Assembly: GCA_030674185.1 (NCBI GenBank)
Contig: JAPXFY010000026.1
Coordinates: forward strand, 52,994,246-53,058,245
Source: Monoplex corrugatus
Taxonomy: Eukaryota > Mollusca > Gastropoda > Littorinimorpha > Ranellidae
Direction of reading: 5' to 3'
DNA: 64,000 bases
Shown here: in pieces, positions 34,511 through 45,572 of the stretch
How the letters are laid out: each line of letters starts with the position of its first letter
How positions within the stretch are numbered: position 1 is the stretch's first letter
Position numbers and translations under genes: made by a program
Notes under the pieces: model-generated
What the model was told of the DNA's origin: nothing
Databases searched by the model: none
The model's input: the letters and a program-made list of their open reading frames with translations, nothing else

Positions 34511-34819
34511 TTATATTTATTCAGATATCTACTAAATATATGCCAGACAGTTTTTCTGTCTTTATAATCTATTTCCTGTAACACAAATATGCCAAAAGAT
34601 TTGATAGTGTGAAATGTAAGAACTCTTGCAAATGTGTGCATCAAAATCAAAATCAGTTCACATTTATTTTGTACAAGTCTTATACACATATTGTGTATTG
34701 ATTTTGTTTGTTTGAACTCTGACAAATAAATGTGCATCAAAGCCAAACCACATTTTCATTTATATATAATTTATGAAATTTTAATTTATGGATCTCTTAT
34801 TTATTTGTCGGTATGTTTT
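34511..34819. other. Unannotated AT-rich stretch
   Basis: No recognisable feature. Confidence 0.5.
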
Positions 34820-34985
34820 TTTATGTTATTTTATTTTATCTTGTCTTATTTTATTTTATTTTATTGTATTTTATTTTGTTTTATTTTATTTTATTTTATT
34901 TTTTCTATTTTATTTCATTCTAATTTATTCTATTTTATTTATTTGTTTATTTATCAATTTGTTTATTTGTTTATATGTGTAATTG
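34820..34985. repeat. (TTTTA)n low-complexity tract
   Basis: TTTTATTTTA pentamers followed by 'tttatttgtttattta' variants. Hydrophobic frames here are artefacts. Confidence 0.9.
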
Positions 34986-35509
34986 ATTTTTTTTCTATTT
35001 ATTTGTTTTTGTTGTTGTTTTTTGTATATTCTGTTTATTTAGTCCAGTAGTTTATATTCAGTTGGATGATATTCAGTGCAGGAACCTACCAAGCTTAGGG
35101 GAAAATCAGAGACAGGGTTACATGTTACATGGTTATCATCACACATGCAGTATTGAATGTTTTGAAGTCAGTAGTCAAAGCGCTACTCTGGCGATAGTGG
35201 GTGATGAGAGTTGAAAATGTCATATGCATAATTAATTCAACATGTCTTCATGAGCAGTACGGAATATTCCAGCGTGCAGCAATCATTATTTTTATGGTTG
35301 CATGTCTTCAGCCTTATTGCCAGATGATCGTCAGGCTGTGTATGGTGTCCTGTAGCTCTAGATCAGCTGCCAGAATTTGGTCCCACCCCCCCCCCCCCAC
35401 CCCCACCCCTTCTCCACTTTTCACTCATTACACCTTACAGTAACTAACTCTGTTAGCACTTTGAGACCATATTCCAGGGTTGTCAGGAATTTCCAACTTA
35501 ACTCTCACT
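34986..35509. other. Unannotated, with a C-run
   Basis: No element found. A C-rich tract lies at 35385-35410. Confidence 0.5.
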
Positions 35510-35554
35510 CCTGTGGGGATGCCAGGGGCTCTTTCTGTATAAATAGTATCCCCT
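35510..35554 (+). mobile_element. R1 head fragment
   Basis: 'ctgtggggatgccaggggct' + 'ctttctgtataaatagtatc' matches only the first ~45 bp of R1, then stops at the CA microsatellite. R1 copies normally continue, so the 3' part was lost. Confidence 0.75.
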
Positions 35555-35620
35555 CCTTCACACATGCACATGCATGCACACATGCACATGCATGCATGCA
35601 CACACACACACACACACAAC

Positions 35621-35685
<65 letters not shown>

Positions 35686-35698
35686 CCACGCACACACT
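35555..35698. repeat. (CA)n microsatellite
   Basis: Starts with 'cacatgcacatgcatgca' tetramers, then CA. Confidence 0.93.
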
Positions 35699-36416
35699 GA
35701 GAGTTCATTCTCACCCTCTCAGTTGAAGGATGGACTTCATTACATGATTTCCAACACCTCTGTCATATTTCACCAGGAGTTGTTCTATTTAAGATTTATT
35801 TCTTGACTAACAGCTCAGCTCCAGGATTTGATCAAGTAATTATAGACTGATCATTCTGGGATTCAGTGTAGACTGTCAGCATGGGGGGTGGGTGGGGGAA
35901 TCAGAGAGACAGCAGAAGTTATTCAACAACATCATTGACAGAAGAAAGAATTGAGTTCCCACACAGCATTGATTGCTTCACATAATAGGACTAGGAGACA
36001 CAAATTCCAGGAACTGAAAACTATCAGGATGCCACACACAGCCTGATGATGGTTTTTGAGATGAGGTCGTAAACTTTGGGGGAAATGACAACTGCTGTAG
36101 TTGAGAAAGAATCATGCTGAGAAAATGTTACGTTGTAAATGACAAAGAGAGGCTGGAGTTTGTTCGTTGCCCCTGGATGGTTCCCTATACGCTTCACCCA
36201 GATCTGCCAAACTCTTTGAGCCGACATGAAACTGTGTGCTCTGGCAGGATGTTGAAATGGGGAGAGGTACAGGTCCTGGAAGCACTGATGCCACCAGGGG
36301 GATCTGAATATCGAGACGGTAGCAGCAAAAGTAAACTCTTTTGTTTTGAGATGGTGTAGAACTCGGGGATATTATATCTTGAGTCCATAGCTCTCTCGAC
36401 AAATTCTATTGGCCTT
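35699..36416. other. Mostly unannotated; contains a dispersed fragment
   Basis: At 36180-36265, 'ccctatacgcttcacccaga' + 'tctgccaaactc...' through 'ggatgttgaaatggggag' resembles 60860-60950 ('ccatatgcgctctacccaca...ggtgcttaaaatggggag'), so both are copies of a low-copy dispersed repeat. The open frames here are not convincing genes. Confidence 0.45.
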
Positions 36417-36610
36417 TTAACCCTTTGACGTTTGCACCCCATCCACCAACATGCAAAAACTTAACTCTTTGATTCCCTCACCCTACTCCCCAGCTTCCTG
36501 CGGGAAGTTGGTGGATAGGGTGAGGGAATCAAAGGGTTAAGTTTTTGCTCTGCTAGCATGGTTAACATAGCAGAACGCTAGTGGACAGGGTTTGGGAGTC
36601 AAAGGGTTAA
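36417..36610 (-). repeat. R2 foldback element, representative copy
   Basis: TTAA at 36417-36420 and 36607-36610. The structure is four arms, outer> inner> <inner <outer. Each starts with a variant of AACCCTTTGAYTCCC followed by 'caccctRtccaccagc', so inner and outer arms are homologous to one another as well as inverted. The inner pair is nearly perfect around the centre (cttcctgcgggaag). One outer arm is short ('ccaacatgcaaaaac') and the other long ('gctagcatggttaacatagc'). This fixed asymmetry lets every copy be oriented. No coding capacity. The TTAA ends and CCC start resemble piggyBac-type termini; mobilisation by such a transposase is inference. Confidence 0.88.
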
Positions 36611-36966
36611 GTGGCAGAGTCACCAAACAACCATCATGCTTTAATTTTCATGGACAGGTGTACAGAGTTCTCCTGCAGTCTTTTTCATAATTGTAGCTTT
36701 TGTTTGTTTCTTTGTTTCTTGGGGGGCAGCTGTGTTTGACAGTTTCTTTTAAATAGGTGCTGTTTTTGAAAAGTTCTTTTTAACCATGTAATTTGTGATT
36801 TTCTGGTCAGTTGATTTTATTCAATGGTGTGTATGCAGGCATGCTTCAGTGTGTGTTTGTGTTGTGTGCCTTTGTGGCAAGTGTGAGTATCTGTGAGTAA
36901 GAGATACTGGACACTGGTTGTGTTATTCAATTAGCCATAGACGCTTATGAAGGGGAGTGAATAACA
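36611..36966. other. Unannotated stretch
   Basis: No recognisable feature. Confidence 0.5.
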
Positions 36967-36993
36967 TTTAGACACACACATATATATATATAT

Positions 36994-37067
<74 letters not shown>

Positions 37068-37068
37068 T
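36967..37068. repeat. (AT)n microsatellite
   Basis: About 95 bp of AT with two missing-T interruptions. Self-complementary, so able to extrude as a cruciform. Confidence 0.95.
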
Positions 37069-37365
37069 ACAAACACATGTTTATGATTTCAGCATATGAG
37101 TAATCATATACGTGAAAGAAATTTGGGTAAGCAGCACAACCCAAACGAGATTTAGACTGAATTTAAGCTTGCGATATAATTTCTTCCAGTCTTTTTGAAA
37201 TTTATACAGAAATATTGTTAGTTTCTTAACATTGTCTTCATTTCTGGAAGAGAAAACCAACGATAGCTGAAACAGACTTAGACTTTGACAATATCCACAC
37301 TGGGGTAAACCATTTATTTAAGCCAAGGCAACATAAGATGATGTGTACTTATCTTCAGTGGAGGC
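37069..37365. other. Unannotated stretch
   Basis: No recognisable feature. Confidence 0.5.
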
Positions 37366-37369
37366 TTAA

Positions 37370-38050
37370 CCCTACCAGACCTTAGCCCCTGAGCGTAAAT
37401 GTGTCCCCTGCCTGGCCTCCTGAGCAAAATTTTGAAAAAAATGTATATATGTTAGAAAACTGTTCATATCATGCACACCAATGGTTAGAATTATATGAAA
37501 CGTGGAGAGATTGTAGAAAATAGGCCTATCTTTCATCTAACGCCAGTCCAACCCTCAATCACACAAGTATCTCCCCTATCACTTGGTTGGGGGGTACGGG
37601 CACGCCCCCTTCTTCCAACACTCTGTCTCGACCTACTTCTTTCATTGTCAGAATCATCACTTTCACTCAATGCTTCATCAACGTAATCATCGTCACTTGA
37701 ATCGGAAACGTATTCCTGATCAAATTCTCCAATCTACAAAATGTCCACCACTTGTTGAACTGTGAAGCGAGTTGGCCTCGCCCGTTTACCTGTTGAAGTG
37801 CTTGGTTCATCACTAGCTCGCTTCATGGTCAATTTTGCACCCAAATCACCTCAAAATACCATCAACACAAAGGCAGACAGTTGCAATAGGCTGAACACAC
37901 GCTCACGCGACGCTTAGCAACGGTCCGGTAGCTATTTTTAGCTCATGATAAAGTGACGATCGTGTGAGTGTGCTATTCCCGCTATAGCGGGAACTCGGTA
38001 TATAGTCATTTTCGTCATTCCCGCAATAGCGGGAACTCGGTCTGGTAGGG
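37370..38050 (-). mobile_element. PB2: deleted piggyBac-type element
   Basis: Perfect 12-bp inverted ends CCCTACCAGACC (37370-37381 and complement 38039-38050) flanked by TTAA (37366-37369 and 38051-38054). Two copies of a small palindrome, CCCGCTATAGCGGG and CCCGCAATAGCGGG, lie just inside the right end (about 37977-38035). On the minus strand an ATG at 37826 begins a relic of a transposase N-terminus (next entry). The rest of a transposase gene is missing, so this is a non-autonomous internal-deletion product of a family different from PB1. Confidence 0.9.
37560..37826 (-). pseudogene. PB2 transposase N-terminal relic
   Basis: The minus-strand frame from ATG 37824-37826 reads MKRASDEPSTSTGKRARPTR, then FTVQQVVDIL and a TAG at 37734-37736. 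The same frame continues with acidic sequence (EYVSDSSDDDYVDEALSESD). Short basic motifs followed by an acidic serine-rich segment are typical of PGBD-type transposase N-termini. No catalytic domain follows before the element's left end. Confidence 0.65.
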
Positions 38051-38054
38051 TTAA

Positions 38055-38593
38055 CATAAGTGACAACTTACCTTTTGTCCATCAGAATATTTTTATCGCA
38101 ATATATGTGTTTGATAGAGAAAGAATGCTTTTTTAATGATCATAGCATTGTTTCTCTTTATATATTCTGGAAAGTGCAAAGGTGTGTTGCAATCTGTTTT
38201 ATTCATTGCTGCATATATGTTTCATAAAATACAACGCATTAGCCTCAAGAGAGTATATCTAGGATATTGCACTATAATCAAATTTACGTCTTCACTATTT
38301 GAAAAATAAATAGGATCAAGGACATTTTTTAAAATTTGATATAATGACAGAATGTATGAATCGATCATTGTGGACAATTTGACAGATTTGTGTCCTTCTG
38401 CAGCCACTTCTGTGTTTCATCTTTTTTTAAATTTGTTTTTTAAAAATAAAAAAAGAGATTATTTTGAAACGATCAGAGAGAGATGTGTGTCTGTTTGGCT
38501 GTGTGTGTGTGTGTGTTTGTGTCTGCCTATGAGAAAATTATGTTTACATGAGTTTCTCAGTTCTTCATGGATTGTTCTTTACCAGATTTGGAT
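38055..38593. other. Unannotated stretch
   Basis: AT-rich, no recognisable element or exon. Confidence 0.5.
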
Positions 38594-38860
38594 CTAAGGT
38601 GTGGATTGTCCAGGAGTCAGTAGAGGATAACTTTGAAAGGTAGGACCCGAAGTTCAAGGTCAACAAGGATCTTTTAAAAAGTGCTTAAACTTATTACGCT
38701 TTTCAAGGAAGCTGTGTGAACAGCACTTTCTCAGCAATTTCTGACAAAATTGAAAATCTTATTTTCACAGATGCGACAGTCTGCCATTGTCCTAGCTGCA
38801 CATCAAGTTTTATTTTTATGTGACGCTTCTCCAAGGTCACTGTGATGGATATTCTGGATC
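38594..38860 (+). repeat. R3 dispersed repeat
   Basis: Shares 'ttcaaggtcaacaagga', 'ctgacaaaatt', 'gactgt..ttgtcct', 'catatcaagt' type phrases and 'tctccaaggtcactgtg', in the same order, with 52100-52330. Divergence is high, so both are old copies of one unnamed dispersed family. Confidence 0.55.
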
Positions 38861-39453
38861 GTCGGTATATTCATGATTACACTGTCTGAAATGAAAATTG
38901 TCAGGAATTCAGGAAATCAACTTCCTCTGTAAGCTTAATAACAAAAGTTGTTTTTTTATCGTTAGACATAAATGTTCTGTCTCAGTCTGTGTCTGTCAGT
39001 GTGCAGTGATTTTGTCTCAGCAGCAAAGAGAATATCACCATACCACAGTACGACAAAAGTGTGGGTTTAAGCATCTACTACTTCTAACAGAAGCTGGACT
39101 TTAAGAAATTGATAGATACATAGTGAAGTGAAAACCCGAATATTATGGTCACAACCATATTTCGTTCTTATATCCAGAAGTGTTTCCACAGATTTGTAAT
39201 AAATGTACTCCATGCTCAGAAAAAAAAAAGAAAAGAAAAGAAAACGTGCTTAGTTTTCTTGGTTAGGATCTGTCCTTGAAGACAGAGCCCAGTCGTATGT
39301 GACATAAAGAATGATTTTTACATGTCTGAAAACATGGCGGCTGTCTGGGGTTTTTGTTTCAACGCGAAATGACGAATAACAAAAGATGTCTAGAGAAGTT
39401 GTTGTATTGTTTGAAGTGGTGTAAGGTCTTGGATGTTTTATAAAAAGTTACAT
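38861..39453. other. Unannotated stretch
   Basis: No recognisable feature. Confidence 0.5.
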
Positions 39454-39646
39454 TTAACACTTTGACTCCCGCACCCTGTCCACCAGCCTTCTGCATTGTC
39501 AACCATGCAAGCAAAGCAAAAACTTAACCCTTTGCTTCCCTCATCCTTCCCACCATCTTCATGCAGGAAGCTGGTGGGTAGGGTGAGGGAATCAAAAGGT
39601 TAAGTTTTTGCAGTTGGTAGATAGGGTGCAGGGGTCAAAGGGTTAA
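39454..39646 (+). repeat. R2 foldback element
   Basis: TTAA at 39454-39457 and 39643-39646. Left outer arm long ('gcattgtcaaccatgcaagc'), right short. The inner palindrome is complete apart from point changes. Confidence 0.87.
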
Positions 39647-40331
39647 GCAACAGTTTTTTTGTTATTTTTTGATGATACCGAAGATGATTTCTCAGTGATA
39701 ATGGAGACAGTTTCATTTTCTCTTGCGACAGACAGATCTAGGCCTGTTTCGTAAGTTAGTGAGGGATCTAGTGATACTTTCCCTTTTCACTGTATTGCAA
39801 CATCTCTTTATATACAGCTGTCCAAAGCTTTATCTTGTGCCTTTGTCTAACACAGACATGAAAAATATAAATGTGCAATTCTAGATCTCTTTTACTTTCT
39901 CACCTGCACAGAGATTTGCTAGGATAAATGCTAGTGATAGAATGTTTCATTTGTATTTATAAATATTAGTATAGAAAGGGAGATTTGAAGCAGCTTGGCT
40001 GTGTTTTCTTTTTTTTTTTTTTTTTTTCCCAGTTGATATAAACTTTCTTTAACATTTAGTTACAATCAAACATTGATAAGGCCTGCATATGATTTTGGAT
40101 GGAATGACATAACTGTACACATATGTGATGTAACATGTATGTAATCATTTATCCATTTGATCAATGCCTTTGTGAGGGAATTCAAAACTGAAAAGCTGAT
40201 GCTGAAGTTTCAATGAGGTCAGCATGTTGGTGTCATTGATTTGAAATGTTTTACATTAAAAAAAAATCACTGTCAGTGTATGAAACTTGTTCATGTTGTG
40301 TGAGGCAAAACTCAAATGATGCTTAAAATTT
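39647..40331. other. Unannotated AT-rich stretch
   Basis: No recognisable feature; a T-run lies at 40010-40027. Confidence 0.5.
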
Positions 40332-40529
40332 TTAACCCTTTGACTCCCGCTCCCTGTCCACCAATTGCAAAAGCTTAAAAACTTATCCCTTTGACTCTGT
40401 CACTCTATCCACCAGCTTCCTGCAGGAAGCTTGTGGATGGGGTGAGGGAGTCAAAGGGTTAAGTTTTTGCTTTGCTAGCATGAATGACAATGCAGGCTGG
40501 TAGACAGGGTGCGGGAGTCAAAGGGTTAA
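40332..40529 (-). repeat. R2 foldback element
   Basis: TTAA at 40332-40335 and 40526-40529. Left outer arm short ('caccaattgcaaaagc'), right long. The inner palindrome centres on CTGCAG near 40423. Confidence 0.87.
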
Positions 40530-41065
40530 GACTCAGCATGTTCGTGGGGTTCAAAGAGAGGTGCTACACAAAAAAGATGTTGGCCAGATGCTGTCAGCGT
40601 GAGACAGTTGCGTTTGTATACATGTATAAGGCAGACGTGGAAATGATGGCTGTGATATATGTTGTGAAATGTGTATGCACTGAATATGGTCAACACACAC
40701 AAAACAGAGCAAGAGAAAAGTGCAATATGTTGTGTGTGTATGGTTTTTTTTGTTTTGTTTTTGTTTTGACATTTGTGTATCTTGGTTTATATAATCTTGA
40801 TGTATATATATATTGCTTTGCATTGATTGGTCTACCTGCATATTTTATTTATATGCTTCCAATGTATGAAATGTTTATTGTTGACTCTTTATTTGTTTAT
40901 CATATGATTGTAGATTTTTGGTCAGTTTGAGTATGAAACGTTGCTGACAAGTGTGTATGTATAATGTAGTCTGCATGCATGTACATATTGTGTGTGTAAA
41001 AGGGAAACAGTCAATCCACAAATCTTGGCTTTGAGTAACTACAACCTATATTGGTTATTGTATGA
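40530..41065. other. Unannotated stretch
   Basis: An open frame (40484-40930) begins inside R2 and reads hydrophobic, T-rich sequence; not taken as a gene. Confidence 0.45.
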
Positions 41066-41154
41066 TTAACCCTATCTGTACCTTACGCTGTCCATCTGCC
41101 CACGCTGGCAACGGGAAGTTGGTGTATAAGAGTGAGGGAATTGAAAGGGGTTAA
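41066..41154. repeat. R2-like foldback, inner arms only
   Basis: TTAA at 41066-41069 and 41151-41154 with a diverged short palindrome. Outer arms are absent. Confidence 0.65.
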
Positions 41155-42327
41155 CAGTTAACCCTTGATCTCATGATGAGAGACAACACTCATTTGCTAT
41201 TTGCTCACATTATTTGTACTTTCTTTCGATGTTAATCTTTCTCTGTCTGTCTGTCTGTGCTGCATTCATTGTCTGGAGTAAATCCATCATTAGGTGACAG
41301 CTTTCAGCGACTGCTGGAATTCATATGAAACTGTTGGGGTGGCCTGCACATTGAGCTTGAGATGAGCGTGAGTGACAATGAAATAACCTCTTCAAAGTCT
41401 GTTTCATCTTTTTGTTATTATTATGTAAGCCTTGTACCAAGTATAGTGGATGATATGTGATGCCTATCATGTGAAGTTTGCTTTTATTTTGATCCTTGTG
41501 TATGAGTCTATTTGTGTGGACAGAATTGAAATATTGTGCTCTCGAAATGTTGACATATTTTTTTACTTATTGGAAAACTGGAAGGTTCAGTTTCTGAGGG
41601 AACTGGAAGCACATGATCACAGCAGCAGCATTACCTGTGTTTAGCATTGACATGTAAATCCTGTGACGTTTGTGGGAAGTTTGAAACACTGTATGTGTGT
41701 GTGACTAAATCACTCGCTTCCATATATATGAATGTTCTACTGGTGTCACAAATTTTTTCCATACAAGCATTTTTGTTCATTCAGAATTGAAATGTTCACA
41801 ACTATCCATTGTGCTGAATCAAAACGAGTTCATATTTGGAAAAACAAAAAACCCCACTCATAAGCAGATGTGAAATCCTTTGTTACACATTTTGTGGACA
41901 GGTAAATATATAACATATATGGAGACGTCGTCTTGAGAAATTGAAACTGAAACTGAAATTAGCTAGGATAGCGTATGTGTGAGCAGTAAGTGCATGTAAC
42001 TGAACAAGGTTTGGAAACAAATCCTCATTTTATAACTTTTGTCCATATGATTAAATCTTGCCATTTTGAGTGGAAGTACTCTAGTGTTAGTATTGTTACT
42101 GTTATTTTGCCTGATTTATGAATTATCAGATTGAACACAAAAGACCAGAATGTGTTGTGGGCTTTTCTGGTCTTTGAAGGTCTCTGGTCTTGATTTGCAT
42201 TCTAACCATATAGTTTGTGATTAATTTTGAGATTGTGGATGGTGGTGTTGGTGGTAGTGGTCGGTAGTGTGAGTGTGTGTTGGGGGGATGTTTACCTGTC
42301 AGTAAGTGATTTATAATCGTGATGGTG
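41155..42327. other. Unannotated stretch
   Basis: One open segment near 41580-41644 ends QFLRELEAHDHSSSITCV then TAG after an AG, which could be a terminal exon, but there is no supporting family match. The rest is AT-rich without elements. Confidence 0.35.
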
Positions 42328-42354
42328 TGTATGTGTGTGTGTGAGTGAGTGTGA

Positions 42355-42415
<61 letters not shown>

Positions 42416-42560
42416 GTGTGTGTGTGTGTGTGCTCGTCTGGCTGCCTATCCTTCTATCTGTGTATGTTTCGTTCACCTTTGTGTGTGCACATGTGTAAAC
42501 TTACACTCTGTGTGGGGGGTGTGTGTGTATGTGTGTGTGTGTGTGAGCGTGAATTGTGTG
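42328..42560. repeat. (GT)n microsatellite
   Basis: GT run with GAGT interruptions, then a second shorter run at 42518-42548. Confidence 0.93.
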
Positions 42561-42871
42561 ATCAATCCAGGCAGTCTATTTTAGTCATTGTGTTTGTGTA
42601 TTTTTATGCTCAAATCATCTTTCAAGTCACTGATTTAATAAACATCATCAACTCTGAAAAGCTTTGTGATTGCAGCATTTTAACAGGACTGTTTATGGTG
42701 CTTCCCTAGCGTATAAGGCATTATTTCCCTGAACATTTCACCACCTGGACAAATCACCCATTTGAAAAGACATTCAGACAATTTGTCACAAATATAGGGA
42801 GAAATAACGTGCACAAGTGTTTTTTAAAAATATTTTTCAATGTTTAAGTACACAGAAGTACGTGATGAAAG
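42561..42871. other. Unannotated stretch before the hAT element
   Basis: No recognisable feature. Confidence 0.5.
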
Positions 42872-42897
42872 CACAGGTTCCGCTAGTTTTTTTTTTT

Positions 42898-42937
42898 ATC
42901 CGTCCTGGGGACGGACGAGGTAAAAAAAATTCCGTCA
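42898..42937 (+). repeat. hAT subterminal palindrome, left copy
   Basis: 'ATCCGTCctggggaCGGAC' hairpin, then an A-rich stretch and 'ttccgtca'. The same order is found at 45533-45572, so the two form direct, not inverted, repeats. Confidence 0.7.
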
Positions 42938-43147
42938 TAGGACCATTTTCATCCGTCCCCTCTTCACTGTGTTGTCACCGATTGACACGGCTAAACCGAT
43001 ACGGCAGACGATGGCCTACACGTCGGCTACCGAGTAGGCTTACCAAAGAAACATTTAGCACAAACGAAGTCTATACTAATCTGTCAAATCAACAATAACA
43101 ACAAGTTACAACGGTACTCATTTAAACAAAAATTAAAAACTAACTTT

Positions 43148-45174
43148 CTACATCGTCTTCTTCCTGTCTCCCTTCATGAACTGAGCTGCAGCTGCGGCAA
43201 AGTCAAAAGTATCCATGTGTGCTCTGCAGGAAGCGATTTGCATAAGGCGATCTACTTTCTGGTCTCCAAGGCGACTGCTTTGGCTGTCTTGATCTTGTTT
43301 GCCAAACTGAAACCTCGTTCTGCAGCCACACTTGATACAGGGATGACGACAGCGATTTTACACAGCACAGCATAATCAGGAAACAACTCTGCATAGTCAT
43401 TGATGATAGTTTTTGCCGCTTGCTCCAACCGCATTTGACGATTGTAGCCATGCAGAACACGTTTCACTGACAGAAAGTCTCTTCTTGTGCGCTCAGCGTC
43501 AATGAGGGGCGGGGCTTCCTGTCCATCACTGTTTTGTTTTGGTTTTCCAAAGAAGTCTGTCACAACAGCAATTTCGCGAGCACCAAATTCCAGCAGCTCG
43601 CACTCTTGAGGTGGATACCGGGATGGGTTCAGAACAACATCCAGGCACGTCAGTACATCCACGTCATCCTTTGGAAATCGCCTTTCCAATGCACTGACAA
43701 GCTCTTGAATGTAGTTTGTCCGCATACGCCTGTACTCCCCCACTGACTGCTCATCTGCATACAGTAGAGGTAGATCCATGAACTTTCCTGCGGTACACTC
43801 CTGTTCAAAGCTTTTCTCATGTTCACCTGGAGTGTGCGCTAGATCGTTCAGAGTTAGAGTTGTCATTTTCACCATGGGCTGTATGGAAGAAATGTTTATG
43901 TCCTCCCTCTGGAAAGTCAGGTTCAATCTGTTCATCACTGGCAGCACATCACACAACATGTGCATCATCGCGGTGAAACTGTAGGCACTTAGTGCACGCT
44001 TAAGACCCCCAGCTGTTGCACATTTCCTGGCACTCACCTCTTCTTCTAGCTCAATCACAACTGGTGCCCAGTTCAGTCTGATGGCTTCCACAGCACGACT
44101 GAGGGACAGCCACCGCACTGCACACGGCTGTTTTAGACTGATGAAATCCTCATTGTCCATGGCTCTGCTCAGCTCCTTCAGTCGCTGATTACGTGTAGCC
44201 GAATACTGATAATACTTATACACGGAGTTGACAGTGTTTTTGAAGTCGGCCACTCTTTGCACGGCCTTTGTTGCATCTTGTGCGGCTAGAGCAGTCCGAT
44301 GCGCCACACAGTGCACATTGATCAAGTAAGGATTTTTGTTGCGAAGCCTCTGTGCAACACCTGTTTGCTTACCAGTCATAACAGAGGCCCTATCTGAGCC
44401 AAGACCTGCCACCTTTGCCAAATCTATGCTGCGGGACTCTAGCACCTCCTCCACTTTCTGTGTGACGCACTCTGCTGTCCCAGAATGAACAGTAAAATTC
44501 CCCAACAACACCGTTTCTGTTGCACCTCCACTCTCGATTTTCAGGTAGATAATCAGTTTCTTATCAACAGTTACGTTCACCATCTCATCAATCACAATCC
44601 CAACAAAATCACTCTGTTGAATGGCTTCATTTATCTGTTTGTTGATCACAATTGCAATTGACTTTTCCATTTCATCCACAGAATCTGAATGTTTGTAGAT
44701 TTGGGATTCCACCTTGAGATGTGGACAGTCAGTTGCTTGAAGCAGCCTAATCAGATCGGGAAACCGAGCGGCTGGGGTTGTGGTTTTAGCCATATGAAAC
44801 ACCACTTTAAGCTGCGTTGACAGTGCACTACCAGAAGCTTGCTTTGCGTTTTCCTGATGTTCCTTGAACACACGCTGCTGAGACACAAGTTGTGTTGCTA
44901 ATTTGTGACTTGCGCTGTTGCTGTGGTCCACCAGAGCAGATCTCTGCATTGTTTTGCATCCACGAGTGAATCCGTTCAGTTGGTTGGCACTCACACAGAC
45001 CCGACAAAACATTTTGGTCGCACCATTTTCTACGTCAGTGTACAGCCACTTGAATGATGCCTCCCATTCATCGCGGTATTCACGGGATTTCGACATTTTC
45101 ATTTTTTTTGCTGAACTTGCACCGGTAGATTTAGTACTAGTAGGCCTATCCTGAGTATCAGTCTCACTGCACAT
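43148..45174 (-). pseudogene. hAT-family transposase (ZNF862/BED-like), late frameshift
   Basis: A 640-codon frame from ATG 45174. The N-terminus has a zinc-finger-like layout (C57, C60, H84, H90). The hAT RNase-H core follows: VIDE (Asp about 196), GLGSDRASVMTG (Asp about 261), NVHCVAHR (C-x2-H, about 289-292) and CAVRWLSL (about 355). The C-terminal dimerisation motif is SSVAAERGFSLANKIKT. The frame then shifts near 43280 and stops at 43252. Another frame continues the family's tail (RLGDQKVDRLMQIA) to a TAG at 43148-43150. So the gene is complete except for one indel. It could also be a host gene derived from hAT, but the flanking termini favour a transposon. Confidence 0.88.
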
Positions 45175-45532
45175 AGACTGATTTTCTGTCGCCGACTGTA
45201 GATCTGCTGAAACATTCTCAGGATGGCTCTGTCTCAGTCTGTGATTCTGGCCTGGCTCTCACGAAAAAATCAGCAACGGACTTTTGTCCTGACATGATTA
45301 GGCCTGGCTTCTACACTACGAATAAATGTGGCGCGAATACCAGCATCACTGCGCACGCATCCACTACACTGTCTACTACAGCCAATCAAGAAGCAAAGTG
45401 ATGGGTAGTCTAGACTGGTCTGATTTTCCAACGCTAAGCTCGCTGCTGGACAGGACGTGAGAAATAACACGTACGCCACATCCATAGCCAGCCGGTGAAG
45501 CTGAAAATTTGTTCCCCCCCTTTCCAAATTTT

Positions 45533-45572
45533 ATCCGTCACAGTGACGGACAGCTTCCATTTTTTTCCGTCA
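45533..45572 (+). repeat. hAT subterminal palindrome, right copy
   Basis: 'ATCCGTCacagtGACGGAC', then 'agcttccatttttttccgtca', in the same order as the left copy. A second small palindrome, 'ttaccggtaa', lies at about 45583-45592. Confidence 0.7.

Noticed and set aside
36967..37068. Replication origin or regulatory site in the AT tract
   Set aside because: A simple AT microsatellite with no accompanying motif.
43252..45174. Domesticated host ZNF862-like gene
   Set aside because: Matching termini, putative target duplication and a C-terminal frameshift favour a transposon copy. Not fully excluded.
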